A stretch of 46,171 nt of DNA from a virus: the IMG/VR virus record IMGVR_UViG_3300032083_000364, positions 1 to 46,171 of that record; one strand, written 5' to 3'. Shown piece after piece: positions 36,601 to 44,944 of the stretch (positions are counted from its first letter, which is position 1; every line of letters begins with the position of its first letter). The notes below the pieces were generated by a model, which did no database searches, was not told the DNA's origin, and was given only the letters and a program-made list of their open reading frames with translations. Made by a program: the position numbers and the translations under genes.

Positions 36601-37040
36601 GCTATGTCTCCAGCAGCCGTATAAAATTCATCATCGTTTCTTATTTCAGCATTATCAAAACGTCTATTTAAATAAGAATAAGCATCTCTTACTTCTTCAG
36701 GTGCTTTCTTTAACTGATCGCCTCTAGCAAGACCAGAGCCTATTCTATAAGCGTCATCTCTAAGAACTTCAATAATATCATCATTACCAAAGTATGACCC
36801 AGCATCTAACACAGACTGCCAGCCAGAAGTATTGTCTGCTAAATACTCTAAAACTAACTCAGCTTTTTCTTGAAACTCAGGATCTGCTCTTAAAAACTTT
36901 ACAGATTCTTTAGACTCATCTATAGCTTTTGGTTTTGTATAAACGTAATCCCCAGCTAAAAATCCTGTTGGTTGTTCTACAATATCTTCTTGTTCAAAAG
37001 AATCCAGTTGAAAATTAGAACTTGTTAAATTTACAGTCAT
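33654..37040 (-). CDS. Large internal virion / ejection protein, 1128 aa
   Basis: 1128 residues, the largest gene but one. Begins MTVNLTSSNFQLDSFEQEDI; a Gly/Ala-rich segment AAGDIAIDLIADPITLATLVVGGGASALRLG (about 140-175) is membrane-active-like, followed by long helical stretches. C-terminal EVLNVPNASVEPDQRIDKMT then PLRRLGFKGGGEVLKALKRR resembles endings of large virion proteins of marine podoviruses. No lytic transglycosylase motif was seen. Role by position and size: internal core protein ejected with DNA, perhaps extending the tail channel. Followed directly by the endolysin. Confidence 0.75.
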   Translation of the reverse strand: MTVNLTSSNFQLDSFEQEDIVEQPTGFLAGDYVYTKPKAIDESKESVKFLRADPEFQEKAELVLEYLADNTSGWQSVLDAGSYFGNDDIIEVLRDDAYRIGSGLARGDQLKKAPEEVRDAYSYLNRRFDNAEIRNDDEFYTAAGDIAIDLIADPITLATLVVGGGASALRLGASPAAQKAVARTLQSVGTKTKGRTIVEAEVADQLGAKGLATVEGSLGAAFSGLENYAEQNIDLAIGLKDQIDDGEVALNALFGAGVGAGLGYATGKLRKKTVERAVSTDEINTKKLLDVDEKTSKVSEDFANSTAAKIESKVFSDLDPSEFESYFDDVIDEAASKVGGSERTKGELRDLVRSVIFENQGATGEKIKSAVDVAAAQFFHGYIPRATLVGKPSSILNAYSKFSNTAKTLAKKFRYDVGRTITGKRSIEEADFAETIDFTMGPRITKIKTSLEPILLNAKGTAYDTASEQISLILKGKGDTLGDVSSVVKESAAEIRVVLDEIGEELFQYGLIDEPLEKYFPRMFDRKAIEKNRDGFKQALIDDGVVPDGAEADSLVEDMLDISNQVDIGGSSSSFFAKRKLNITDESKFTDFVDNDINSVLNSYITQTSKQLAKVKVFGVKNINEFKSTWLDPLVSEMRSAGKVLSKGEREDILNIYKSATGEGLTRFGDKTQSALDWYTLGTRVALLPLATLSSVTEVLLNFSKAGFASTFKGLSKATEVGFKTISTDIMNVLTKDKKLTRPEAWKELNNVGLAMDQAVADSAERLSGEALSGKYQRKLSNAFFKANLLDPWTKFVQLTSFTSGKDLIIKNLKNVASAGDSPTRRTQNQIDELLELGIDIDSGISWLNAGAKETDSFFEDIQKGAARYTNEVILKTSAAAGVKPRIMSNPTTAILTQLMGYPAAFTNTILKEAGKKIIRNPVGNVPKVFGTALIMTEVARLGNYIRSHGESEKNKEPWEARLEAIARWGGNGSVLDMMKRAQKAAEIYQNPVATVTALGGPIIGDGFRLVRYGNVASFVGSKVPGYAAIKTIGGEEVKKDYDRFLREGDKLVRELVPEKERSIFKAKGGEVLNVPNASVEPDQRIDKMTGMPYDQQAGTAFVDEEDPLRRLGFKGGGEVLKALKRRV

Positions 37041-37050
37041 GGGTTATACC

Positions 37051-38892
37051 TTAAAATAAATCCTGATTCAGCTTATAAAGTTCTTGTTCGCGTTTAAATA
37101 ATCGTTCAGCTTTTTGTTTTTCTCTGCGTGTTTTAGCATTTTCTACAGCCTTCATAGCTTTAGAAACAGACTCTACAGTTCCTGAAACTCCAGAGGATAG
37201 TAGTTCTTTGTAGCGCCTAAGATTCATTTCTTCTTGAGAAACAGCAACATTACGTCCTGTTCTTTGAGGTTTTAACTCAGCTTCAATAGTAGCAAGTTGT
37301 TCTTTTTCTGACCTAGGATCTAAACGGCCTCTTGCAGCAGTAGCTAAACCAGAAAACAATGTACCTCCTTCTGTATTTTCAACGTCTTCTGCAAAAGTTT
37401 TAAAATTTGGATCAGTAATTATGTCTTGAAGTTGAGCTTTTGTTACTGCTCCTGAGCTTATTTCTTCTTCAACTTGCTTTAATATTTTATTTATCTGTGA
37501 CGGCTTAATATCAATAGCTATTCTAGAATCAGTTGCGTTTATTTGAGCTATACCGTCTAGTATTTGAAGACCTGACATATTTTTTCTTTCCGTAGTATTA
37601 AATATTGATTCTTCTCTTTTTAAGTCATTTATCTGAGAAACACCAACAATTCGCATAGCTTCAGTAGCATTAAATTCATATTTATTACTTAAATCAGAAC
37701 CTCTAAATGCTATATCGTTATATGCTGTAGATAACCACTGCCCACTTTCATCACCAAACTCTTCACTTTTTGATTTTAAAGTAGGAACCGTATTAAAACC
37801 ATACTCCTGTAATTTAATAATAATATCTTTTGCGAAATCAATTTTTTCTTGTGGAATTTTCGCATCTGATGCTGAACCAACATAAGTTCGCTGGGCCTTG
37901 GTATCATCAATCTGACCAACAACATTATTAGCTATATTAACTGCTTGCCTAACTTTTTTCTTTGTTACAGCACCAAAACTGTCTACTTCTTCAACTTCTG
38001 TTTCAACAAAGCGCAGACCCCCAACAACAGGAGTAGAACTTACTATTTTTTTATTGCCCCTGTAATCCGTACTTTCCAAGACTAAGTGATCTACATTTAC
38101 AACGTCACCGTTGCTCAGACGAGTTTCTACGGGTTTAATGCTTTCAGTAGTAACACCTGCACGTTCTTTAACGTCCTTCATTCTTTTTTCAATATCTAAA
38201 GCTAACGCTTCTGCATCTTTAACATTTAAACCTGAAGAAAACAAACTACGAAAATTACTTACAGCAATAGCATCATTTTTAAAAGTGCTTTCTGATATAT
38301 TATCAAGTGCTTCTCTATTTAAATCTTCAAGAGTTTTACCACTAAAAATTCTAGCACTAGCAGCAGAAGCCACATTATTTGGAAGTTTAGCTCTTAGGTT
38401 AATATCTCTATCATAATCTTCTAAAGTACCCATAGTTTTTGATTGGGAAATACCTGATTTAGCCGCTTTTTCAAGATCATCTAAAAAACTATCTGCATAA
38501 GAATTAACGGCGCTTCCCAAAGATTCAGGATCAAAAGACTCTTCATCTTGAGAAGCATAAATTCTACGCTGTGCTTCAGGGACGGCATAAGTGTCACGTA
38601 AATAACCTCGCAAACCACCCACATAGTTTTTACCTTTTTCTTCTAAATCTACAAAAAAATCGCTATCTTTTAAAGCATTTTTATACTTTAGACGTTGTAT
38701 TCTTACACCTTCACTATTAAAAAACTGTTCTTGTTTCTTTCTTAAATTATTTCTATATAGCCCAATACCTACAGTACCTGCAAGACCTAAAAGTGCGTTA
38801 CGCTGCTCTGCTTGACGAAGCTTTCTAGCTTGATCTTCATCACGCTTACGCTTCTGAGATAACAGTGATTCTCCAAACTGCTCAATAGCCAT
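37051..38892 (-). CDS. Virion protein, 613 aa (helical)
   Basis: MAIEQFGESLLSQKRKRDED then RKLRQAEQRNALLGLAGTVG: a charged N-terminal helix with one short hydrophobic patch, then a long mostly helical body with many Lys/Glu, and a Lys/Arg-rich C-terminal coil (VENAKTRREKQKAERLFKRE). No Cys, no enzyme motif. Placed between the 1128-residue and 182-residue genes with a 10-bp and 1-bp gap. Probably another internal core/ejection protein; family not recognised. Confidence 0.68.
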   Translation of the reverse strand: MAIEQFGESLLSQKRKRDEDQARKLRQAEQRNALLGLAGTVGIGLYRNNLRKKQEQFFNSEGVRIQRLKYKNALKDSDFFVDLEEKGKNYVGGLRGYLRDTYAVPEAQRRIYASQDEESFDPESLGSAVNSYADSFLDDLEKAAKSGISQSKTMGTLEDYDRDINLRAKLPNNVASAASARIFSGKTLEDLNREALDNISESTFKNDAIAVSNFRSLFSSGLNVKDAEALALDIEKRMKDVKERAGVTTESIKPVETRLSNGDVVNVDHLVLESTDYRGNKKIVSSTPVVGGLRFVETEVEEVDSFGAVTKKKVRQAVNIANNVVGQIDDTKAQRTYVGSASDAKIPQEKIDFAKDIIIKLQEYGFNTVPTLKSKSEEFGDESGQWLSTAYNDIAFRGSDLSNKYEFNATEAMRIVGVSQINDLKREESIFNTTERKNMSGLQILDGIAQINATDSRIAIDIKPSQINKILKQVEEEISSGAVTKAQLQDIITDPNFKTFAEDVENTEGGTLFSGLATAARGRLDPRSEKEQLATIEAELKPQRTGRNVAVSQEEMNLRRYKELLSSGVSGTVESVSKAMKAVENAKTRREKQKAERLFKREQELYKLNQDLF

Positions 38893-38893
38893 A

Positions 38894-39442
38894 CTATGTC
38901 CTCTGCATTAAACTAGGTTGTTCTGTAGGTGGAGGTGGTGGACGAGCCATTAAAGACTCTGTAGGTGGTTCAGGTAACTCCGCTTCTTCTACTCTGTCTA
39001 AAATTGCCTGACCTTCTTCACTAGGCTCTTTTATTTCTAAGTTACCTACGGTAGCGCCAAACATATCTTCTTCATCATCAGCCATAATTGTATATTCTAC
39101 GCCTGCACGTTCTGCAAGGCCCATGATAAGATATGCAGTAGGCTCAATTAAAACTAATAATAAATCAGGATTAAACTTACCTTCATTGAACCCTGAGAAT
39201 AATATGAGTCTTGTGAGTTCCATAACCGTTGTGCCTTCAATAAGACTATCAATAATTGAAGAATAATTTTGCTCATCAGTCATCTGATCGAAGATGTAGT
39301 CAATAGCTTCTTGTGGTACTGAAAACTCTGTAGTGGCTGTATAAGGCTGGGCTGTATTAGGATCTTCTGTTAAAGACTCGCCTGGCACAGGTCTATCCAT
39401 TTTTGAAAAATATTCTTGTAGCTCTGGTGTAGTATCATTCAT
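38894..39442 (-). CDS. Acidic virion-associated protein, 182 aa
   Basis: MNDTTPELQEYFSKMDRPVP, central helical section (TMELTRLILFSGFNEGKFNP, LLLVLIEPTAYLIMGLAERA), then an acidic disordered C-terminus ending ARPPPPPTEQPSLMQRT. Acidic overall; the Pro run is notable. One moderately hydrophobic segment (93-114). No enzyme motif. Possibly a chaperone-like or linker component between internal proteins. Function unknown. Confidence 0.65.
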   Translation of the reverse strand: MNDTTPELQEYFSKMDRPVPGESLTEDPNTAQPYTATTEFSVPQEAIDYIFDQMTDEQNYSSIIDSLIEGTTVMELTRLILFSGFNEGKFNPDLLLVLIEPTAYLIMGLAERAGVEYTIMADDEEDMFGATVGNLEIKEPSEEGQAILDRVEEAELPEPPTESLMARPPPPPTEQPSLMQRT

Positions 39443-39454
39443 ACTTATAGTCCT

Positions 39455-40474
39455 CTATTTTAAATACAGCAAGTCTAAAGGATTTTGTAAAATTCCTTGC
39501 GCCCAGATTGATGTAGGCTTAGTGTATGCACCAGTAGGCTGTAAAGTTTGAATACGTGTTGAAATCATAGGCTCTAACGGAGCAGCCATAAAAGGCGTTG
39601 TGTCTTGGTAAATACCTGCATCTAAAACATCTCCTCTAAGCAAGGCTTCTTGCCTAGCTGCAAGTTCTTCTTCTTCTTGTGCACGCATAAATGTTCTTAC
39701 AGCACTCTTGCCAACTCTTGAAGAATCGGTCAAGCCTTCTAGTTTATCTTGAGCTATTGTTGTAATATCACGAATAGTTTTTTCTCCAAAATTTTCTCTT
39801 TGTTGTGCTAAAAAATCCATATCAGGTAGGGTAGGGGATGGAGACATTAGTTCTTGATCTATGGACGGTAAAGGATTTAAAGGATTTGCCGTTGTTGCTT
39901 TTTCTGTAGCAGTTTGAACAACATCTGAAGCATCTACAGTAGAAATCACAGTCTCATCAGCAGTTTGGGTTGCAGCATCTAACAAAGCCTTTTCATTGAA
40001 CGGCGACTTTATTGCAGTACCTACGCGACTTATAGCACTATCAGGACCAAAGAAAAAACTTTCAGCAGCACCTTGAGCTAAAGCACTGTCTGGTGCAAGC
40101 TTACTTAACGCAGTCTTTGAAAACTCTTTAAGGGTACTTGTTACTCCTTCTGTAATAGATGAAAAGACCTTACCAGGAGCAGAAGCTACTTTTCCTACAA
40201 ACTGTAAAGCCTTACCTGCTGCTTGTGAAAGAGGGCCACCAGCTAGTAAACCAGTACCTGCTGTAGTTGCTGTAGCTGCTGTCCCTATTAAACCTGTAAA
40301 AGCACTACTTAATGCTTGACCTATTCCTGGCAGAATAAAAAACATAGCTGCTTGCCCTAAGATACCAGTTTTATCCATAAACTTGCCAAATTTTTTAAAA
40401 GCACTTTTAATACCTTTACCTATTTTTTTAAAAACTTTACCTACACCTTTAAATATTTTTTTAAAAAAACTCAT
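39455..40474 (-). CDS. Virion protein with cationic amphipathic N-terminus, 339 aa
   Basis: Residues 1-38 (MSFFKKIFKGVGKVFKKIGK, GIKSAFKKFGKFMDKTG) alternate Phe/Ile with Lys every 3-4 residues, an amphipathic cationic helix like membrane-active peptides, followed by a hydrophobic stretch (about 40-85). The rest is Ser/Thr/Ala-rich with a C-terminal LDAGIYQDTTPFMAAPLEPM. I recall such N-termini in podovirus internal proteins. Role inferred: membrane insertion during DNA ejection. It lies between two other large putative virion genes. Confidence 0.68.
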   Translation of the reverse strand: MSFFKKIFKGVGKVFKKIGKGIKSAFKKFGKFMDKTGILGQAAMFFILPGIGQALSSAFTGLIGTAATATTAGTGLLAGGPLSQAAGKALQFVGKVASAPGKVFSSITEGVTSTLKEFSKTALSKLAPDSALAQGAAESFFFGPDSAISRVGTAIKSPFNEKALLDAATQTADETVISTVDASDVVQTATEKATTANPLNPLPSIDQELMSPSPTLPDMDFLAQQRENFGEKTIRDITTIAQDKLEGLTDSSRVGKSAVRTFMRAQEEEELAARQEALLRGDVLDAGIYQDTTPFMAAPLEPMISTRIQTLQPTGAYTKPTSIWAQGILQNPLDLLYLK

Positions 40475-40475
40475 G

Positions 40476-43400
40476 TTATAATCCTCTAAAAAATTCTGAT
40501 GCTAAATCCATAAGTGTTCTAGTACTACTTGCCCCTTTCTCAGCCGTGCCTTCATTAGCAAGAGCCGTAGCATATAATGTAGTCTTACGCTGCTCGTCAT
40601 TCTCATATGACTGTCTAATATATGCAGCTTCATCTCTAAGATTCTGCCATAAAAAAGACTGCTCTGCTGAACTAAGATTAAAAGCCATCTGAGCATTCTG
40701 TTGATTAGCGGCATTCTGGGCAGCAGTGTCAATAGTGTTTGACTGTCTACGCCATTCTACGTTAGACTGTTCTACAGCTTGCCTGTTTGCTGCATTCCAT
40801 TGATCACGCTGAAACTCTGTCTGAGCATTAAACTGAGATATTTGTGTATCAATAGCTGCTTGAGCCTTAGAAGCCTCTAAAGCATTCCCAGCATTTATAG
40901 CTGCCGCTCTATTAGTTTCACTTGCATTGAACTGCGCCATAGAGTTTGCTTGACTAGCATTGAACTGCCTCATCTGTGCGCCAAGGCTTTCCATAAACTG
41001 ATTAGTTTGATTCTGAGATGAAGCATTAAATTGTCTTGCTGCATTCTCTGCTGATTGATTTGAAAGTATACGCTGTTGTTTTAATTGCTGATCCAGCACA
41101 ACAGACTGCTGCCTGTTATTTAAATTAGCCATATCCATTTGTAAGAAGTTTTTTGCATTCTCAGCAGATACTTTAGTGCGTGCGTCTGCGTTTGCTAAAT
41201 CCATAGATGCTAAGGCTGTAGCATTCTGCATTGCTGCCTGCTGTTCATTGCTAAGATCAGTCATAACCATTGTTTGCATAAACTTACTATTAGCAAGCTG
41301 CATTTGTTGATTAGCATCAAACTGAGCTATATCAAGGTTGGCATCAATCTGTGCGTTAAACATTGCAGCCTGTTGCTGATTACTTAGGTTTTGAAGCCCC
41401 ATCTGCTGTGCAAGCTGTGCGTTAACTGTAGCTGCTTGCATTTTCTTTTCATATGTTTGAAGCTCTGCAACATTTGTAGCATTCATAGATTCAGCATCAG
41501 CTTGATTCTTAGCAGTAAGATTTGATAAAGATACTTTTTCTGCCGCACTTAGCTGAGCCATCTCTGCGCGTTGACGTAACTCTGTATTTTCAGACATCAC
41601 CTTTGCATGGATGCTTAGTTCTTGTAATCTAAATCTATTAGCTTCTGTGAAGTTTGCAGAATCTGAAGCCGCTTTTTCTGCAAGGTTAGCTAACTCTACC
41701 TGCTGTTCAGCATTCATGTTAGCTAGGTCCATTTGTTGAGCTAAATTAGCATTAGTCTTTTTAAAGTCTACAAGTACATTAAGATTAGTTAAACGCTCTT
41801 GATTCTCAGCAGTCATTGTGTCTCTAGCAACTAAGTTTAAATTATTTAAGTTTAGTGCTTCGATTTGTAAATCAGAAGATAAATTAGCCTTCTCCATATC
41901 CTGCTGTAGCTCAGCCTGACGCATAGTGCGATTGATTTGAGCATTAAAAGACGCAAGCCTTGCCTGTTGTTCTGCATTAAGATTAGCAGTGTTTGCTGCA
42001 TTTAAAGCTTGTAAGTTTGCAAGATCTAATCTTGCGCCAGCAGATAAGTTAGCAATAGAAGCTTCTTGTCTCTGTCTAGATTCTTGTTGTGCTCTTTGCT
42101 GAGCTAGTTGAGCATTAGCAAGTTCTGTTTGTTGTGCCTGCTGTGCAGTAGTTAGTACAGCTTGTTGCTCAAACTCACTCTGCTTAACTTTAATTTGTTG
42201 CGCCATCTGTGCAGTCTGTGATGCTGCTGTTTGACGATTAGCCAAATTAGCCATACGAAGCTGCATAGTCTGTTGTGCAGTAGATAAATTAGCCTGTTGC
42301 TGATTACTAAGATTTTGTGCTGCACGCTGCTGTAGAGCCTGTGCGTTGCTCTGAGCGATAGGTAAAGCACTTTGTATAATAGCATTAAATAACGCATCAC
42401 GACCTACTGTAGAAGCCTCTAAGCCTCTTTGAGCTAGACGTTGCTCTATAGCTGCTACTGCTGGTCTTGCCCATGCAGGAGTCTTGCCTTCTTCCATTCC
42501 AGCTAAAAGATTTTCCATCTGAGTAGAAACTAAAGCTTCTGTAGGTAAGGCAGCAACTGCTGCTACTGTTTCAGGGTCTTCACCACTATCAAGCTGAGCC
42601 TCGACAGTTGCAGGATCTTCTGCTATAGCTGCTGTTACTTCTTTAGGCATGTTAGCGAGAACAGCATTCATGTCGGCTGCTGCTGCTACACGAGCCTCTC
42701 CTGTAACAGCTTGCATAGATGAAGCGCGAAGTGTCGGTATGCCACCAATCTGTGCAGCATCACCTTTTGGTGCTTCTCCTGTAATAGCCTCACGGCCCTG
42801 TAAATCAACAGAAGGAGCAGTACCTAGCTCTTGTGCAATACGTGAAGCAGCTTGTGCTACCTGTGCAGTCCTACGTTCTGCTAAAGTAAATTCAGGTATA
42901 TCATCTAAATTTGTGCCTTCACCTGTAACAATAGCTAATAGTTCTTTTCTTTCACGGTCACTAATAGTTTGTGCTATACGTGTAGCTGCTTCAGGATCTT
43001 CAGCCTCAATTACCTGAAAACGCTCATCAGTAGTTACGCCATCTGCATAGTCTTTTGCTACAGGTCTAGTGGCTGCTCTACCAAGCGCATCTCTTTCTGC
43101 TGCTTTATCTCTTTCAGCCGCTCTAGCCCTTTCAGTAAGTCTAGCATCAGTGACTACAGCCTGACGGCTTACTTTTCCCTGTGCAGCTTGTGTAGCTGCA
43201 AGATCATCAGCAGCTTTAGCAGTCATTGTTTCAGTCTTTATAGTTCCTGGTAAAGTAGCATCTTCAGCTTTAGCATCAGTGGTTGTAATATCTGCTGGTG
43301 CAGAAACTGTACCGGCTTCTGCATCTTCTGCTTCTTCTATTTGCTGTGCTGTGCCTAGTTTAGTGCCTACCTGATCTATCCTATCTGTACTAACTTTTTG

Positions 43401-44081
43401 AATATCAAATAATTCTGGAGAAGCTATATCAACTTTAGGCGGTGTAGATCTACCTGTAGAACTACCTGTAGAGCTACCTGTAGCACCGGCTGAGGAACCA
43501 CCACCATTCACGTTAATATTTCCATACTGATCTTCCCAAGCCTTTAACTCTCTTTTAAATTGCGTTTGGCCTCCAACATTACCACCATAATCTTCTCTTT
43601 TTGGCTTAGGAGGTATCGTGCTTGTTGTAGAGGCTCCTGTAGAGGCTCCTGTAGAGGCTCCTGTACCTTCTTGAGTTGTTACACTTCCAGTACTTGTATT
43701 AGATTCTGGTGAAGTAAAAGTTGTATAGTTTTCAGGTTTAAAGTAGTCGCCTCCAGCCGTTATAAGCTCTTCAGGTGTAAATCTTTTAAAAGCCTGTGCT
43801 CCTGTAACCCCTAATTCAGATGCATCTTGAACAATTTCATTAGTCTTAGGATCTAATGTATATTTAAGATTTGCATTTTCATATAGTTCTGCACCTCTTG
43901 TATTAGCATCTTTTACTAATTTATCTAAATCATATTTTGGAGCAGCCTGCAATTTTTGTTCTTCTTGAAAATAACCGACTCTACTGCCCTGTTGTAATTT
44001 AACACGTCCACCAGCAGTTCTCTTTTGTCGCAAAGATTTTAAAACTTTTTTATTATTTCTATTAGATCTTTTTTTGCTCAT
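40476..44081 (-). CDS. Giant repetitive Gln/Ala/Asn-rich virion protein, 1201 aa
   Basis: ATG at 44081 (MSKKRSNRNNKKVLKSLRQK) preferred over an upstream start because it overlaps the previous stop (ATGA). N-terminal part holds Ser/Thr/Gly runs (GASTGASTGASTTS) and Ala-rich sequence; from about residue 590 to 1150 it is built of degenerate 10-22-residue repeats of the type NLSNQQQAAMFNAQ or ANLNAEQQ, predicted as long continuous coiled coil. C-terminus ends SSTRTLMDLASEFFRGL. Family occurs in marine phages by my recollection; function unproven. Likely a fibrous internal core or tail component. Confidence 0.72.
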   Translation of the reverse strand: MSKKRSNRNNKKVLKSLRQKRTAGGRVKLQQGSRVGYFQEEQKLQAAPKYDLDKLVKDANTRGAELYENANLKYTLDPKTNEIVQDASELGVTGAQAFKRFTPEELITAGGDYFKPENYTTFTSPESNTSTGSVTTQEGTGASTGASTGASTTSTIPPKPKREDYGGNVGGQTQFKRELKAWEDQYGNINVNGGGSSAGATGSSTGSSTGRSTPPKVDIASPELFDIQKVSTDRIDQVGTKLGTAQQIEEAEDAEAGTVSAPADITTTDAKAEDATLPGTIKTETMTAKAADDLAATQAAQGKVSRQAVVTDARLTERARAAERDKAAERDALGRAATRPVAKDYADGVTTDERFQVIEAEDPEAATRIAQTISDRERKELLAIVTGEGTNLDDIPEFTLAERRTAQVAQAASRIAQELGTAPSVDLQGREAITGEAPKGDAAQIGGIPTLRASSMQAVTGEARVAAAADMNAVLANMPKEVTAAIAEDPATVEAQLDSGEDPETVAAVAALPTEALVSTQMENLLAGMEEGKTPAWARPAVAAIEQRLAQRGLEASTVGRDALFNAIIQSALPIAQSNAQALQQRAAQNLSNQQQANLSTAQQTMQLRMANLANRQTAASQTAQMAQQIKVKQSEFEQQAVLTTAQQAQQTELANAQLAQQRAQQESRQRQEASIANLSAGARLDLANLQALNAANTANLNAEQQARLASFNAQINRTMRQAELQQDMEKANLSSDLQIEALNLNNLNLVARDTMTAENQERLTNLNVLVDFKKTNANLAQQMDLANMNAEQQVELANLAEKAASDSANFTEANRFRLQELSIHAKVMSENTELRQRAEMAQLSAAEKVSLSNLTAKNQADAESMNATNVAELQTYEKKMQAATVNAQLAQQMGLQNLSNQQQAAMFNAQIDANLDIAQFDANQQMQLANSKFMQTMVMTDLSNEQQAAMQNATALASMDLANADARTKVSAENAKNFLQMDMANLNNRQQSVVLDQQLKQQRILSNQSAENAARQFNASSQNQTNQFMESLGAQMRQFNASQANSMAQFNASETNRAAAINAGNALEASKAQAAIDTQISQFNAQTEFQRDQWNAANRQAVEQSNVEWRRQSNTIDTAAQNAANQQNAQMAFNLSSAEQSFLWQNLRDEAAYIRQSYENDEQRKTTLYATALANEGTAEKGASSTRTLMDLASEFFRGL

Positions 44082-44314
44082 AATAGCATACTTCCAAATA
44101 CTGTTATAGACGTAGTAAATACCACTGTTATAACTAACCAAGCTAATTTTTCCCAACGTGCTGCATGATTATCAGTAGCTTTACGGAGTTCTCTTAACTG
44201 CACCACAGCTTCAGCCCAGCGTTCTCCGCATTCTTTCTCATGCTGAGCAATACGGTCTAAAGCTTCTAAAGCTACGTTTATTTCAGTTTTATTGGTCATT
44301 TGTAATTTAGCCAT
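44078..44314 (-). CDS. Coiled-coil protein with C-terminal TM, 78 aa
   Basis: MAKLQMTNKTEINVALEALD and AQHEKECGERWAEAVVQLRE form a charged coiled coil (10-50); residues 57-77 (KLAWLVITVVFTTSITVFGS) are a membrane segment at the C-terminus. This tail-anchored layout resembles small phage lysis or hemolysin XhlA-like proteins. Overlaps the giant-protein start (ATGA). Function unknown. Confidence 0.68.
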   Translation of the reverse strand: MAKLQMTNKTEINVALEALDRIAQHEKECGERWAEAVVQLRELRKATDNHAARWEKLAWLVITVVFTTSITVFGSMLL

Positions 44315-44379
44315 TTATTACCAAGGACTCCTGTAGCTGCGGTTGGATTCTTTTTTTCTCTTTGCATTTTATTGCTCAT
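44296..44379 (-). pseudogene. Remnant duplicate of the 106-residue gene's 3' end
   Basis: A 27-codon frame from ATG 44379 contains KKNPTAATGV, repeating QKNPTAATGV at the end of the 106-residue protein (44624-44944). At DNA level 44327-44354 matches 44646-44673 at 27 of 28 bases. No independent ribosome site is clear and it overlaps its neighbours. Best read as a leftover from duplication. Confidence 0.6.
44327..44354. repeat. Direct repeat flanking Lar-like gene, copy A
   Basis: 28 bp, one mismatch to copy B at 44646-44673 (same orientation, 319 bp apart). The Lar-like gene lies between the copies. Confidence 0.85.
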
Positions 44380-44590
44380 TTGTGTTGTTGACGCTCGATC
44401 TCGGCGCTTCGTTCCATGCTTCTCGCGCTCGATTCTGTAGCTCCTCGCCGTAGTTCGTTTGGAATTCAATTGACCACTCGCCACAGCAAGTTCCACTCAC
44501 CCACGCCAACTTGCCAACAAAAATATTGGAGTAAATATGCAGGTTGTTAGGTGTCACACCGCAGGGACATGGCTTTATCTCACCCACCAC
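44369..44590 (-). CDS. Lar-like zinc-ribbon protein (restriction alleviation type), 73 aa
   Basis: GTG start; EIKPCPCGVTPNN at the N-terminus, VSGTCCGEWSIEF in the middle and NRAREAWNEAPR near the end follow the Lar/Ash pattern (KPCP.CG, V.C..C, EAI.AWN.R). Cys at 8, 10, 35 and 36; the first pair is CxC rather than the usual CxxC and the second is adjacent, so metal binding may be altered. Lar of prophage Rac relieves type I restriction; anti-restriction here is inference. The gene lies between 28-bp direct repeats, like an inserted cassette. Confidence 0.68.
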   Translation of the reverse strand: MVGEIKPCPCGVTPNNLHIYSNIFVGKLAWVSGTCCGEWSIEFQTNYGEELQNRAREAWNEAPRSSVNNTNEQ

Positions 44591-44623
44591 TCACCTTCTT
44601 GTGGGTCTTTATAAATACGGCCA

Positions 44624-44944
44624 TTACAGCAGCCAACTCCTTGGTACTCCTGTAGCTGCTGTTGGATTCTTTTGTTCTGCGATCTGTGCTGCAACCGACG
44701 CTTCTGCTGCCGCAACAGCATCATCACCAAGAGCCGCTTTAGCCCAAGCAATCGCATCCGCTTCAGTAATGTCTGCGTAAGCTGTGAATGAAGACGAATC
44801 AGGTGCTGCTAAGCCTACTGTGCCGTAGACTCTTCCTGCTGCGTCGCCATCTTGATCTGTACATTGATAATGCAAAGTGACCACAACATCTGCTAACTCT
44901 TGTGTTAACTCACGATCCATTGCGTATACTGTCCATGTAGCCAT
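44624..44944 (-). CDS. Small protein after tail fibre, DUF7936-like, 106 aa
   Basis: MATWTVYAMDRELTQELADV then TLHYQCTDQDGDAAGRVYGT, then an acidic helix ADITEADAIAWAKAALGDDA and AQIAEQKNPTAATGVPRSWL. I know this pattern (WTV.., V.YQ..D.DGD, Y.D.TEA..I.WAK..L.., QKNP..A.G.P) as a small protein that often follows tail fibres in phages; I believe it is called DUF7936. Role: possibly fibre assembly or tail-tip protein. Start overlaps the fibre stop region by one base. Its C-terminal end is partly duplicated at 44296-44379. Confidence 0.75.
   Translation of the reverse strand: MATWTVYAMDRELTQELADVVVTLHYQCTDQDGDAAGRVYGTVGLAAPDSSSFTAYADITEADAIAWAKAALGDDAVAAAEASVAAQIAEQKNPTAATGVPRSWLL
44646..44673. 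repeat. Direct repeat flanking Lar-like gene, copy B
   Basis: Encodes KNPTAATGV at the end of the 106-residue protein; partner of copy A at 44327. Confidence 0.85.

Noticed and set aside
42649-43253. Plus-strand Ala/Ser-rich and Cys/Ser-rich frames of about 100 codons.
   Set aside because: Antisense shadows of the Ala-rich part of the giant virion gene.
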